Source: Mycobacterium paraseoulense
GTDB taxonomy: Bacteria; Actinomycetota; Actinomycetes; Mycobacteriales; Mycobacteriaceae
Direction of reading: 5' to 3'
Length of the DNA: 64,000 nucleotides
Assembly (NCBI RefSeq): GCF_010731655.1
Contig: NZ_AP022619.1
Span: 5,394,001 to 5,458,000, forward strand
Shown: piece by piece, positions 8,256 through 16,684 of the stretch
How positions within the stretch are numbered: position 1 is the stretch's first letter
Layout of the letters: each line of letters starts with the position of its first letter
Position numbers and translations under genes: made by a program
The notes under the pieces: model-generated
Told to the model about the DNA's origin: nothing
Seen by the model: only the letters and a program-made list of their open reading frames with translations
Database searches by the model: none

Positions 8256-9544
8256 ATCCGGAGAACCGCACGCTGAGCGTCGGCACGCTGACGCGCGTGG
8301 AAGGCGAGGGTGCGCTGCACGTCAGGCTCAAGGACGGCGAGCTGGACAGCGTCGAGCTGAACATCTATGAGCCGCCACGGTTTTTCGAGGCGTTCCTGCG
8401 GGGACGCGCCTACACCGAGCCGCCGGATCTGACCGCCCGGGTATGCGGAATCTGCCCCGTCGCCTACCAGGTGAGCTCCTGCAACGCGATCGAAAGCGCT
8501 TGCGGCGTCGAAGTGGATCCAGAGCTCGTGGCGCTGCGCCGAGTGCTGTACTGCGGCGAATGGATCCACAGCCACATGCTGCACATCTATCTGCTGCACG
8601 CGCCCGACTTCCTCGGCTACCCCGACGCGATCGCGCTGGCCCGCGACGAGCGCGAGATCGTGGAACGCGGCCTGCGGTTGAAGAAGGCCGGCAATGCGCT
8701 GATGGACTTCGTCGGCGGGCGAGCGATCCACCCGATCAACGTGCGCCTGGGCGGGTTCTACTCGGTGCCCAGCCGCTCGCAGTTCGCCCCCGTCGCCGAG
8801 CAGTTGCGCCGGGCACTCGACGACGCGGTCGCGACGGTCGAGTGGGTGGCCGGTTTCGACTTCCCGGATCTCGAGCTCGACCACGAGATGCTGGCGCTGA
8901 GCCAGAACGGGCAGTACCCCATCGAAAACGGCGTCATCGCGCGCAGCGCCGGCCCGTCGTTCCCGGTGCAAGACTTCACCGCACACGTCCGGGAGTCGCA
9001 GGTGCCGCACTCCACCGCCCTGCACGCGACACTCGACGGCGGCCGCTACCTCACCGGCCCCTTGGCGCGATACAGCCTGAATTCGTCGGCTCTTTCACCG
9101 ATCGCGGCCCAGGCCGCCGCCGCGGCCGGGCTCTCGGGCGAATGCCGAAACCCGTTCCGCAGCATCATCGTTCGCGCGGTCGAGGTTGTCTACGCGATCG
9201 AGGAGGCGCTGCGCATCATCGACTCCTACGAGCGGCCGCCACGGCCCTTCGTCGACGTGCCGGCCCGCCCCGGGATCGGGCACGGCGTCAGCGAGGCGCC
9301 CCGGGGGCTGCTGTATCACAGCTACGAGATCGACGACGAGGGGCTGGTGTCCGCGGCGACGATGATCCCGCCCACGTCGCAGAACCAGGCCGCCATTGAA
9401 GCGGATCTCGCCCGGGTGGTGTCCGAGAACCTCGCCCTGGACGATGCCGCGCTGACGGACCTGTGCGAGCGGGTGATCCGCAGCTACGATCCCTGCATTT
9501 CCTGCTCGGCGCACTTCCTGAAGCTGACCGTGCAGCGACAATGA
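8252..9544 (+). CDS. hydA: Group 3b [NiFe] hydrogenase large subunit (alpha), catalytic
   Basis: 430 residues from GTG 8252. Both pairs of nickel ligands are present: the N-terminal RVCGICP motif (about 62-68) and the C-terminal [10 protein letters not shown] (about 413-422). The nine residues after His (FLKLTVQRQ) form the extension removed by a dedicated endopeptidase during nickel insertion, which fits the protease gene that follows with a 4-nt ATGA overlap. The enzyme interconverts H2 and NAD(P)H plus protons, and in hypoxia can act as an outlet for surplus reductant. No hyp maturation genes are in this window, so they must be elsewhere. Confidence 0.95.
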   Translation: MNPENRTLSVGTLTRVEGEGALHVRLKDGELDSVELNIYEPPRFFEAFLRGRAYTEPPDLTARVCGICPVAYQVSSCNAIESACGVEVDPELVALRRVLYCGEWIHSHMLHIYLLHAPDFLGYPDAIALARDEREIVERGLRLKKAGNALMDFVGGRAIHPINVRLGGFYSVPSRSQFAPVAEQLRRALDDAVATVEWVAGFDFPDLELDHEMLALSQNGQYPIENGVIARSAGPSFPVQDFTAHVRESQVPHSTALHATLDGGRYLTGPLARYSLNSSALSPIAAQAAAAAGLSGECRNPFRSIIVRAVEVVYAIEEALRIIDSYERPPRPFVDVPARPGIGHGVSEAPRGLLYHSYEIDDEGLVSAATMIPPTSQNQAAIEADLARVVSENLALDDAALTDLCERVIRSYDPCISCSAHFLKLTVQRQ

Positions 9545-10041
9545 CCGAGGGTGACCGACCCGTCGCCGTGATCGGACTCGGCAACTGCTACCGGCGCGAC
9601 GACGGCGTGGGTGTCGCGGCCGCCACCGCGCTGGAAGGGCTCTCCTTGCCGAATGTCGTTGTGACAACCGGTATCGCGGAGCCGACCGGTCTTCTCGAGG
9701 CCTGGTCGGGCGCGGGGCTGGCCGTGGTCATCGACGCGGCGCACGCCTCCGCGGCCACTCCGGGGCGCATCCATCGCTACAAGCTGGCTGAGTTGCCCGA
9801 CCAGCGCGAGGGATTGAGCTCGCACAGCATCGACATCGGCCGCACCCACGCGTTGGCTCGAGCACTTGGGCGGGCGCCCGGCGCCGTCGTGGTCTTCGCC
9901 GTCGAGGCGGCGGACACCGGCCAGGGCGCCGGCCTGACCCCTCGCGTCGCCGCGGCCGTACCGATCCTGGTCGCCATGGTGGCCGCCGAGATCAATCGCT
10001 TCCGGTCAGGGAAGCGATCGCGGCACGCAGGTTCTCGGTGA
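9541..10041 (+). CDS. [NiFe] hydrogenase maturation protease (HybD/HycI family)
   Basis: 166 residues starting at ATG 9541, which overlaps the hydA stop. The order GLGNCYRRDDGVG (about 12-24), VVIDAAHA (about 63-70) and a later SSHSIDIG His (about 100) gives the expected Asp-Asp-His nickel-sensing site, with Asp instead of the more common Glu at the first position. The protein cuts the C-terminal tail of the large subunit after nickel loading. The last 50 bases overlap the 3' end of the DUF302 gene on the other strand, so the two operons converge here. Confidence 0.9.
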   Translation: MTEGDRPVAVIGLGNCYRRDDGVGVAAATALEGLSLPNVVVTTGIAEPTGLLEAWSGAGLAVVIDAAHASAATPGRIHRYKLAELPDQREGLSSHSIDIGRTHALARALGRAPGAVVVFAVEAADTGQGAGLTPRVAAAVPILVAMVAAEINRFRSGKRSRHAGSR

Positions 10042-10417
10042 CCTCGGCGGCGAGGGTGATGAGGGCCGGCTCGCCGGTCACCTCGACCAGGAGCCGGGGA
10101 TCCATCGCCTCGACGATCACGGTGTCCGCGGCTCCCGGGTCGGCGCGCACCAACACGTTGCACGGCAGTAGCAGCCCGATCTCCCGGTCCACGCTGATAG
10201 CGCGATACGCCGCAGCCGGATTGCAGGCACCGAGGATCAGATAATCCTCGATGTCCACGCCGAGTTGGACCCGCAACGTCGCCGTGACGTCGATTTCGGT
10301 CAGGACCCCGAATCCCTGCCCCGCCAGGGCCGCCCGAGTGCGGGCCACCGCGTCGTCGAACGGGATCGCCAATCTGGTTGACAATCCCGAATGCATCGCG
10401 GTGGGCGCGTCCGTCAA
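9992..10417 (-). CDS. DUF302 family protein
   Basis: 141 residues. The sequence LAGQGFGVLTEIDVTATL and LGACNPAAAYRAI, followed by GLLLPCNVLVR, is diagnostic of the DUF302 fold, a small alpha/beta dimer of unknown function found with redox and thiosulfate genes. The TTG at 10417 overlaps the stop of the serine protease gene (TTGA), suggesting coupling; an ATG at 10396 is an alternative start. It is the last gene of a minus-strand trio (12035 to 9992) that begins at a DosR-type site. Confidence 0.8.
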   Translation of the reverse strand: MTDAPTAMHSGLSTRLAIPFDDAVARTRAALAGQGFGVLTEIDVTATLRVQLGVDIEDYLILGACNPAAAYRAISVDREIGLLLPCNVLVRADPGAADTVIVEAMDPRLLVEVTGEPALITLAAEVTENLRAAIASLTGSD

Positions 10418-11835
10418 GAGATCAGCCCGGTTCCCCGCGCCGCCGCCGGAATCTCGACGTGCTTGCCGCAGTTCGGGCAGAATCGCTCGCTCGGATGATG
10501 CTCGGCCCCGCAGTGCGCGCAGAAGTGCGGTTCGTCGGCCCCCAACTCATGGCTGGGCATCAGACGAAGCGGTTGGACGTCGGGTGCCGGGCGAATCCGG
10601 CGATGCGCCTTGAGCCAGAGGACAGTCAACCCGGCGCCGAGGCCCAGCACCGAGACGACGCTGACGACGATGTACCACACCAGATTCCGGCCGCTCAGCG
10701 ACGAGACGTCCCCGTACTGCTGGCGCAGATTGACCGCGTTGGTCTTGAGTTCGTCAAGGCCGGGGTAACCGGGCGACATGGCCAGCGTCTGGTCGAATTC
10801 GGCGATCGCATCGGTGTAGTGGCCCGCGTAGAAGTCGGTGAGCCCCTTGCGATAGAACCGATCAGCGGGCCCGAGCATCGGCTTGACGCCCTTGCTCGCC
10901 AATATCGCGGCGATCCCGTCGGCCGGGGCGATGAAATTGAACGGCTGCGTCTCGCCGGCGGGGGCGAAGCTGTTCAGGCCGATCACCTTGCCGTTCAGCC
11001 CGATCGTCGGCCCGCCGCTCATGCCGTCCGTCATCGCGGCGTCGATCTCGTAGGCCGGATTGGATCCCGCGATCGACTTCTTGCTGACCTTGCCGCTTTT
11101 GTAAGTGGGGTCGAGCGAAGGGCCGGTGACGTTTTGGGTGCTCTCGGGGAAGCCCACCGCGAGAACGGGAGTCCCGATGGTGACGTCGGCGTCGGTATCG
11201 AGTTCGGACGACGGAAGGTTGCGCTTGGCCACCTTGAGAAGGGCGGCGTCGCCCTTTCCGAGGGGCCGGAAATCGACGACGTTGGCGACCACCTTGTCCG
11301 CCAGCTTCGTTCCCGCACCGGACATCAGCGTGATGCCCACGTGGGGGGCTTGGCCGGGAGTGTCGCCCTCCACCCTCGCGTTCTTCTGCAGCCACTCCAA
11401 AGTCGTTGCCGGATCGCTAGATTCGGGCGCATCGGGGAACTGGCTCCGATATTCGGCGGCCGCCCGCTTGAGTATCAGCTCCGTGGCGCTCGCCGGGTCG
11501 ACACAGTGGCCCGCGGTCGCCACCCAACCGTCCGGGTTGACGACGAAAGCCGTGCAATTCCACGAGGCCAGGAACGGCATGCTGGTACCCCGCCCGAATT
11601 GGGACAGGACCTCGCCGCTGGGCAGCCGGACCAGGCCGTAGCCCTCACCGACGAGATACATGATGGACGGCCGAATCAGGGCCGCCGCTCGCTCCTCGGG
11701 CTTGGCCTGTGGACGCCCGCTGTCGGCAGCCGCGAGGCCCGGCGCACCCGCCCACAACATGAGGGCGGCCGCCGACAAAGCCGCCGTTCGTGCGACGGTC
11801 CTCCGCGCCCGCTCACGCACCGCTGTCCCGGTCAC
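10414..11835 (-). CDS. Secreted/membrane trypsin-like serine protease with C-terminal zinc ribbon
   Basis: 473 residues. A signal peptide or anchor (about 1-37) leads into a chymotrypsin-fold domain with a complete triad: His110 in TAGHCVD, Asp196 in GKGDAALL and Ser273 in DGMSGGP. A short repeat-like helical segment (about 325-372) precedes a membrane helix (about 385-409). The cytoplasmic tail ends in a zinc ribbon, CAHC..CPNC (Cys439, 442, 453, 456). The architecture suggests a protease domain outside the membrane coupled to a cytosolic metal or redox sensing finger; that reading is inference. Substrate is unknown. It is distinct from HtrA/PepD since no PDZ domain is seen. Confidence 0.85.
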   Translation of the reverse strand: MTGTAVRERARRTVARTAALSAAALMLWAGAPGLAAADSGRPQAKPEERAAALIRPSIMYLVGEGYGLVRLPSGEVLSQFGRGTSMPFLASWNCTAFVVNPDGWVATAGHCVDPASATELILKRAAAEYRSQFPDAPESSDPATTLEWLQKNARVEGDTPGQAPHVGITLMSGAGTKLADKVVANVVDFRPLGKGDAALLKVAKRNLPSSELDTDADVTIGTPVLAVGFPESTQNVTGPSLDPTYKSGKVSKKSIAGSNPAYEIDAAMTDGMSGGPTIGLNGKVIGLNSFAPAGETQPFNFIAPADGIAAILASKGVKPMLGPADRFYRKGLTDFYAGHYTDAIAEFDQTLAMSPGYPGLDELKTNAVNLRQQYGDVSSLSGRNLVWYIVVSVVSVLGLGAGLTVLWLKAHRRIRPAPDVQPLRLMPSHELGADEPHFCAHCGAEHHPSERFCPNCGKHVEIPAAARGTGLIS

Positions 11836-12035
11836 GGCCGGGGCCGCCGGATCCGGGTCGGAGTCCGATGGGCGGGGCGGCCCATCGAGGACGGATGACG
11901 GCGCATGGCCTCGACGAGTTCGGCGGCATGCCGCTGCGCCGAGATCCAGGCCGGATGCGACTCGAGGACGATCACCTTCGCGCCGACGACGGGTGCCACG
12001 GTGCCTGGCTCCGTTGCGGGAACTGTCACAGTCAC
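11832..12035 (-). CDS. Small hypothetical protein heading the protease operon
   Basis: 67 residues from GTG 12035 with AGGGG a few bases upstream. The first 50 residues have ordinary composition (KVIVLESHPAWISAQRHAAE, then LVEAMRRHP), while the last 15 are Arg/Pro-rich. Its stop overlaps the protease start by 4 nt (ATGA), which is the main reason to regard it as real. I do not recognise the family. It starts 37 bp from the DosR-type palindrome at 12072-12085, so it would be the first gene of that transcript. Confidence 0.5.
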   Translation of the reverse strand: MTVTVPATEPGTVAPVVGAKVIVLESHPAWISAQRHAAELVEAMRRHPSSMGRPAHRTPTRIRRPRP

Positions 12036-12071
12036 AACCCCTATTCCAGCCGTTCGCCGGACACGCCGATA

Positions 12072-12085
12072 GGGACCGAAGTCCC
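12072..12085. promoter_or_regulatory. Near-perfect DosR box between divergent operons
   Basis: GGGACCGAAGTCCC has both consensus half-sites (GGGAC and GTCCC), flanked by TA and GA. It lies 37 bp before the minus-strand start at 12035 and 152 bp before the flavodoxin start at 12237, so it may serve either or both directions. Confidence 0.7.
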
Positions 12086-12136
12086 GACCGCGAAGGACCT
12101 CCGTTCGCCCGCGTTCACCAGGGGTGATGCCCGGAA

Positions 12137-12150
12137 GTGACCAAGGCCCC
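12137..12150 (+). promoter_or_regulatory. Second DosR-type box before flavodoxin gene
   Basis: GTGACCAAGGCCCC matches the GGGACCAAGGCCC variant at most positions, 86 bp before the ATG at 12237. Paired boxes spaced by tens of bases are usual for strongly induced DosR targets. Confidence 0.5.
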
Positions 12151-12236
12151 GGGCCGCTGTGCCTTTGCGCCCTTACCCGGTCGCGGGTTCCTGGGCAGCA
12201 TGAAGTGTTCGAGCAGCCGTCGCAAAGGAGTTGGCC

Positions 12237-12740
12237 ATGAGGTCGCTTATCGTCTGCGCTTCCAGATCACACGGCAACACCCGACTGGTGGCCGATCGGA
12301 TGGCCGGGGTGCTGGATGCCGAGGTCGTCACCCCCGAGTCGGTCGACCCCGGCACCGTCGGTGACTACGACCTCGTCGGTTTCGGGTCCGGGATCTACTA
12401 CATGATGACGGACGCGAGGCTGCGGAAATTGATCCGTCAGCTTCCGGCGACGGGCTATCACACCGCCGCGTTCACGTTCTTCACCAGCGGGGCCCGGGAG
12501 ATTCCGCTGTTGGGCTACCACAGGCCGATTCGGGAAAAGCTCGAAGAAAAGGGTTTCGAGGTGATCGGATCCTTCTCCTGCCGGGGCTTCGACACGGTCG
12601 GGCCATTCGGATTCATCGGCGGCATCAACAGGGGACGGCCCGACGATCACGACCTCGATCGCGCCGCGGCGTTTGCCGCCCGTGTCCGCAGGCGCGCCGC
12701 CGGAGGTCGCCAGCGACCTGAATCGAGGTCGTCCTCGTGA
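12237..12740 (+). CDS. Flavodoxin-domain protein
   Basis: 167 residues. The N-terminal [15 protein letters not shown] segment (about 9-23) is a flavodoxin FMN phosphate loop, followed by GFGSGIYY (about 46-53) and [10 protein letters not shown]. It resembles the MioC/protoporphyrinogen oxidase-like flavodoxins of actinobacteria. A short-chain electron carrier is the likely role, possibly for the PFOR or hydrogenase systems in this window, but nothing in the sequence proves a partner. The ATG at 12237 is chosen because AGGAG is six bases upstream. Its TGA overlaps the GTG start of the SPFH gene. Confidence 0.82.
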   Translation: MRSLIVCASRSHGNTRLVADRMAGVLDAEVVTPESVDPGTVGDYDLVGFGSGIYYMMTDARLRKLIRQLPATGYHTAAFTFFTSGAREIPLLGYHRPIREKLEEKGFEVIGSFSCRGFDTVGPFGFIGGINRGRPDDHDLDRAAAFAARVRRRAAGGRQRPESRSSS

Positions 12741-13564
12741 ACCAGATTGCCGTCACTCTGGTGGTCTCAGCGGGCGTCGTGGCGGTGCTGCTGGCCCTGG
12801 CGTCGATCAGGGTGGTGCAGGAATACCAACGCGGCGTGCATTTCCGGCTCGGCCGGGTGATCGGCGTCCGCGAACCCGGGTTGCGGATCATCATTCCCGT
12901 CATCGACCGCCTGTGGCGGATTTCCATGCGCATCGTGACCATGCCGATCCAGTCCCAGGGCATCATCACCCGCGACAACGTGAGCGTCGACATCGCGGCG
13001 GTCGCCTACTTCCGCGTCGTCGACGCCCGCAAGGCCGTCGTCGTCATCGAAAACGTCAACGCGGCCATCGACCAAATCGCACAGACCACCCTGCGCAACG
13101 TCGTGGGGCAGCACTCCCTCGACGAGGTGCTGGCCCAAACCGAGAAGATCAACGGCAGCATCCGCCAGATCCTTGACGCCACCACGGTGGAATGGGGCGT
13201 GGAGGTCACCCTGGTCGAGCTCAAGGACATTCAGCTCCCGGACAGCATGAAACGCGCCATGGCGCGCGAGGCCGAGGCCGAGCGGGAGAAGCGGGCCAAA
13301 ATCATTGCCGCCGAAGGGGAGGCGCGTGCGGCGGCCGCGCTGGGCGACGCCTCGGACACCATGATGAGGCACCCACTCGCACTGCAGCTGCGCAATCTGC
13401 AGACGTTGCTCGAACTCGGGGTGGAGAAGAACACCACGATCGTGTTCCCCGCCCCGCTGATGACGGCGATCGGAGAACTCACCGCCTTCCTCGCGCGCGA
13501 GACCGGCGCCGCCGGCAGCGACCAATCCGGGGAGAAGCTGGTGCGGGCGGCGGCGCTGCACTGA
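12737..13564 (+). CDS. SPFH/stomatin-like (slipin) membrane protein
   Basis: 275 residues from GTG 12737, overlapping the flavodoxin stop. One N-terminal membrane helix (about 5-24) precedes the SPFH/Band 7 domain (about 26-190) with [14 protein letters not shown] at its start and a charged coiled stretch [21 protein letters not shown] (first part about 193-212). Such proteins form membrane rings or microdomains. A NfeD partner, frequent next to slipins, is missing. Translational coupling to a flavodoxin is unusual and suggests a membrane-associated redox role, which is inference. Confidence 0.88.
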   Translation: MNQIAVTLVVSAGVVAVLLALASIRVVQEYQRGVHFRLGRVIGVREPGLRIIIPVIDRLWRISMRIVTMPIQSQGIITRDNVSVDIAAVAYFRVVDARKAVVVIENVNAAIDQIAQTTLRNVVGQHSLDEVLAQTEKINGSIRQILDATTVEWGVEVTLVELKDIQLPDSMKRAMAREAEAEREKRAKIIAAEGEARAAAALGDASDTMMRHPLALQLRNLQTLLELGVEKNTTIVFPAPLMTAIGELTAFLARETGAAGSDQSGEKLVRAAALH

Positions 13565-13597
13565 ACGCCGCGTGCGGTCCGGTGACGTTTGGCCCCG

Positions 13598-13696
13598 TCC
13601 CGCACCAGGCTGTTCATCCACGCCGCCGACGGCTGCGCCGCCGTGCTGTATCACCGCGACGACGGGCATTACGGCTTGATCACCCCGGCCGGCTAA
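13598..13696 (+). pseudogene. Remnant of ribosome hibernation factor C-terminal domain
   Basis: The frame reads RTRLFIHAADGCAAVLYHRD followed by DGHYGLITPAG and a TAA stop at 13694-13696. This is the hallmark C-terminal dimerisation domain of long HPF/RafH-type proteins (phi-F-phi-x-A-x-x-G...VLYRRxDGxYGLI-x-P). The frame is blocked upstream by TGA at 13583 and has only a TTG (13589) as possible start, so about 32 residues survive out of a protein usually over 200. It looks like the relic of a DosR-regulated hibernation factor (RafH, MSMEG_3935 type). Confidence 0.65.
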
Positions 13697-13737
13697 GCAC
13701 GTAACCGGGGCGCGCAGGGCACATCGGCGGCCCACCG

Positions 13738-13751
13738 GGGACCAAGGACCC
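13738..13751 (+). promoter_or_regulatory. DosR-type box upstream of SRPBCC gene
   Basis: GGGACCAAGGACCC, 37 bp before the ATG at 13788. The identical 14-mer recurs at 23551-23564 before an Acg-type gene. Confidence 0.65.
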
Positions 13752-13787
13752 TCGCAGGCATGGCGGCGCCCCGCGCAGACTGGCGCC

Positions 13788-14432
13788 ATGGCCAACACGA
13801 CAAAGCGGATCGCCCAGGTCGGCGGGCTGCTCACCGTCCTGTATTGCGCGCGCAGGTACTACCGCAACTGGGGCGCGACCAAGGCCGAGTCGCAGATGCA
13901 ATTTCCGGGCGACGCCTCGGTGAGCGATCCGGCGGTCCAGACCACCGAGGCGGTCGACGTCGACGCCCCCGTGCCCGCGGTGTGGTCCCGACTGCTGCAG
14001 ATGGGCCAGGAACGCGGCGAACGTGACGACGTCGACGGGATGGGAAGCGCTGTCGGCCAGGACAATAACGAGGGGCTGCGGGTCGGGGATGCGGTCCGGC
14101 TGGCTCCCGAGGGTTGGCTGGGGCTGCCCGACGGGGTGACGTTGCGCGTCGCGGAGATCGTGCCCGAAAAGTACGTCGTGCTCAACGCCATGCGATCCGA
14201 GCCGCGCTGGAATGCGGTCCTGTCATTTCACCTCCAGCCGCATTGGGAAGACCGCGTGCGACTCCTCGCGCGTGCCCGGATCGGCTTGCGCTACCCGGGC
14301 GAAGTGTTCGTCCTGGAACTGGCCAGGCCGGCGATTTCGCTCGGGACCCGTGCGCTGTTGCTCGCGGTCAAGCGCCGGGCGGAGCGCGTCGAGCTGACGG
14401 CGCCGGTCCGCTCCTCTGCCGGGACGAATTGA
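13788..14432 (+). CDS. SRPBCC (START-like) family protein
   Basis: 214 residues. A short hydrophobic head (about 8-22) is followed by a START/polyketide-cyclase-like domain beginning TTEAVDVDAPVPAVWSRLLQ (about 52-71) and containing GDAVRLAPEGWL. These helix-grip proteins bind hydrophobic ligands such as lipids; no catalytic residues are obvious. The gene follows a DosR-type site and precedes a USP by 12 nt, so the two are probably co-transcribed. The ligand is unknown. Confidence 0.8.
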   Translation: MANTTKRIAQVGGLLTVLYCARRYYRNWGATKAESQMQFPGDASVSDPAVQTTEAVDVDAPVPAVWSRLLQMGQERGERDDVDGMGSAVGQDNNEGLRVGDAVRLAPEGWLGLPDGVTLRVAEIVPEKYVVLNAMRSEPRWNAVLSFHLQPHWEDRVRLLARARIGLRYPGEVFVLELARPAISLGTRALLLAVKRRAERVELTAPVRSSAGTN

Positions 14433-14444
14433 CGGGGTCGGACG

Positions 14445-15236
14445 ATGAAATCGGTCCTCGTAGGAATCGACGGTTCGTCGGCGGCGATCGCGGCCGCGCT
14501 GTGGGGCATCGACGAGGCGATCACCCGCGGTGTGCCACTGCGACTCATCTCCGTCGTCAAGCCGACGCATGAGTCCCCGGACGACTACGAGCGCGACGTC
14601 GCGCATGCCGAGAAGTCGCTCCAGCAAGCAAGACTCGCGATCGAGGCCACCGGCAAATCAGTCGCGGTCGAGACGGACACGCCGCGCGGTCCCGCCGGGT
14701 CGGTGCTGGTGGAAGCGTCCGCGGCGGCCGACCTGATCTGCGTCGGTTGTGTCGGCATCGGGCGGTACGCCCGGTCCATCGTGGGTTCGACGGCGACGGA
14801 ACTCGCCGAGAAGGCGCATTGCCCGGTGGCGGTCTTGCGGACCGGCTCGGATCAGCCACCGCCGGAAGTCAATTGGATCGTCGTCCGGATGACGGACGCA
14901 CCCGGTAACGACACCGTCGTGAATTATGCCGCCGCGGAGGCGAAGCTGCGCAGGGCTCCCATGCTGGTGCTCGGCGGCCGCCCCGAGGAGCTCACCGAGC
15001 ACGCCGACGGCGCATTCGAACGCCGGGTGGCCCAATGGCGGGAACGCTGTCCCGAGGTGCGGGTCTACCCGATCACCACGAAGCACGGGATCGCCAGCTA
15101 CCTGAACGCCAACGACGAAAGAGTGCTTCTCGCCGTCATCAGCGGGGACGAGGCCCGTCAGCTCGCGCAATTGGTCGGGCCGCAGGGGCATCCGCTCTTC
15201 CGCCATCCCGAATGCTCCGTGCTCGTCGTGCGCTAG
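14445..15236 (+). CDS. Universal stress protein, tandem UspA domains
   Basis: 263 residues. The first UspA domain (about 1-132) is complete, with VGIDGSSAA at the N-terminus and the ATP-binding GCVGIGRYARSIVGS (G-x2-G-x9-G-S) near 101-115. The second (about 138-263) has lost that loop. This asymmetric pattern is typical of Rv3134c/Rv2028c/Rv2624c-type DosR-regulon USPs. One of six USP genes in the window. It lies between the SRPBCC and DUF2156 genes with small gaps. Confidence 0.9.
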   Translation: MKSVLVGIDGSSAAIAAALWGIDEAITRGVPLRLISVVKPTHESPDDYERDVAHAEKSLQQARLAIEATGKSVAVETDTPRGPAGSVLVEASAAADLICVGCVGIGRYARSIVGSTATELAEKAHCPVAVLRTGSDQPPPEVNWIVVRMTDAPGNDTVVNYAAAEAKLRRAPMLVLGGRPEELTEHADGAFERRVAQWRERCPEVRVYPITTKHGIASYLNANDERVLLAVISGDEARQLAQLVGPQGHPLFRHPECSVLVVR

Positions 15237-15244
15237 CGGGCGCC

Positions 15245-16684
15245 GTGAAGATCAGTCCCGGGAGCCGCCGCGCCGGCGGGGGACGGGTCCTGGTCGGCGC
15301 CGATGTCCCGGCGGCGCGCCGCGGCAGCGTGTTGTTGCTGCTGTGCGTCCTGCTGTGGCTGGTGGTGCTGGTCGCGCGGGAACATCTCGGCTACGAACGC
15401 GTCGCCCCGGGCCGGTTCGGCTGGTCGGTGGCGCTGCTGGGCGCGACCGCCCTGATCGCGCGCGGCATCTTCCTCGGCCGCCCGGTGACCAGCGCGCACG
15501 CAATGTACGCGGCCGGCGCCGTGGGAGCCGGCGTGGGGGCGCATTTCCTGTCCTGGGCGGTACTGGGCAACGTCCTCATTGCCGGCGGTGGGCTGGCGCT
15601 CATGCTGCCGACCACGGCCCGGCCGCAGCCGGAGCTGCTGAGCCAGGTGTGGGGGCTGGTCAACGCCACCCGCGGGGACCCCTTGGCGCCGTTTGCGATG
15701 CACTCGAGCAAGAGTTATCACTTCAACACCGACGGGACTGCCGCGATCGCCTACCGCACGCGGCTCGGCTTCGCCGTGGTCAGCGGCGACCCGATCGGCG
15801 ATGCGGCCCGATTCGACGACCTGGCAGCCGATTTCGTCCGCATGTGCCGCAGCCGGGGATGGCAGATCGTCGTGTTGGCCGCCGGCGAACGCCACCTTGG
15901 GCTGTGGCGCAGGGACACGGTGGGGCAGCCCATGCTGGCGGTGCCGATCGGCCGCGACGTCGTGGTCGACATCCGCCACTTCACCCTGAGGGGGCGCCGC
16001 TTTCGCAATCTGCGCCAGGCGGTGCAGCGCACCCACAACTGCGCAGTCACGACCCAGTTCGTCGACGAGCAAGAACTCGACGGCCCAACGCGGGCCGAAC
16101 TCACCGAGGTGCTGTACGCCGCTCACCGCGCGGCGCGCACCGACCGCGGATTCTGCATGAACCTCGACGGTGCGCTGCAGGGCCGCTTCCCCGGTGTCAC
16201 GTTGGCCGTTGCCCGGGACCAGAGCGGACGGGCGGTCGCGTTTCACCGATACCTGACCGCCGGTGCGGGATCGGAGGTCAGCCTCGACGTTCCGTTCCGC
16301 CGCCCGGACGCCCCCAACGGTGTCGACGAGCGGCTCAGCGTCGACATGATCGCGCACGCGAAAAACACGGGGGGACGGCGGCTTTCGCTGGCGTTCGCCG
16401 CGTTCCCGGAGATCTTCGAGGCCGCTCGACCGGGGCCGCTACAACGAATCGCGCTGCGGCTGATCCACTTGCTGGACCCCCTGATCCGGCTGGAGTCCCT
16501 GTACCGCTACCTGCGCAAATTCCACGCGCTGTCGCGGCGGCGCTACGTGGTGTTGTGCGTCCACCATATTCCGGCCGCGCTGGTGGTCTTGCTGTCGCTG
16601 GAGTTCGTGCCGCGGCCACGCCACACGAGGCCGAGTAGCGGGATCACTGGACGGGCACACCGAAGCGGAACCGGCGGCCCGTGA
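15245..16684 (+). CDS. DUF2156 (MprF C-terminal-like) membrane protein
   Basis: 479 residues from GTG 15245, eight bases after the USP stop. Three to four N-terminal membrane helices (about 29-130) are followed by a GNAT-like DUF2156 domain (about 150-440), the catalytic part of MprF lysyl-phosphatidylglycerol synthases, with LWRRDTVGQPML and SVDMIAHAKNTGGRRLSLAF in the expected order. MprF transfers an aminoacyl group from tRNA to phosphatidylglycerol. The long flippase module is absent, so a different acceptor is possible. The last 41 bases overlap the convergent PPOX gene. Confidence 0.78.
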   Translation: MKISPGSRRAGGGRVLVGADVPAARRGSVLLLLCVLLWLVVLVAREHLGYERVAPGRFGWSVALLGATALIARGIFLGRPVTSAHAMYAAGAVGAGVGAHFLSWAVLGNVLIAGGGLALMLPTTARPQPELLSQVWGLVNATRGDPLAPFAMHSSKSYHFNTDGTAAIAYRTRLGFAVVSGDPIGDAARFDDLAADFVRMCRSRGWQIVVLAAGERHLGLWRRDTVGQPMLAVPIGRDVVVDIRHFTLRGRRFRNLRQAVQRTHNCAVTTQFVDEQELDGPTRAELTEVLYAAHRAARTDRGFCMNLDGALQGRFPGVTLAVARDQSGRAVAFHRYLTAGAGSEVSLDVPFRRPDAPNGVDERLSVDMIAHAKNTGGRRLSLAFAAFPEIFEAARPGPLQRIALRLIHLLDPLIRLESLYRYLRKFHALSRRRYVVLCVHHIPAALVVLLSLEFVPRPRHTRPSSGITGRAHRSGTGGP

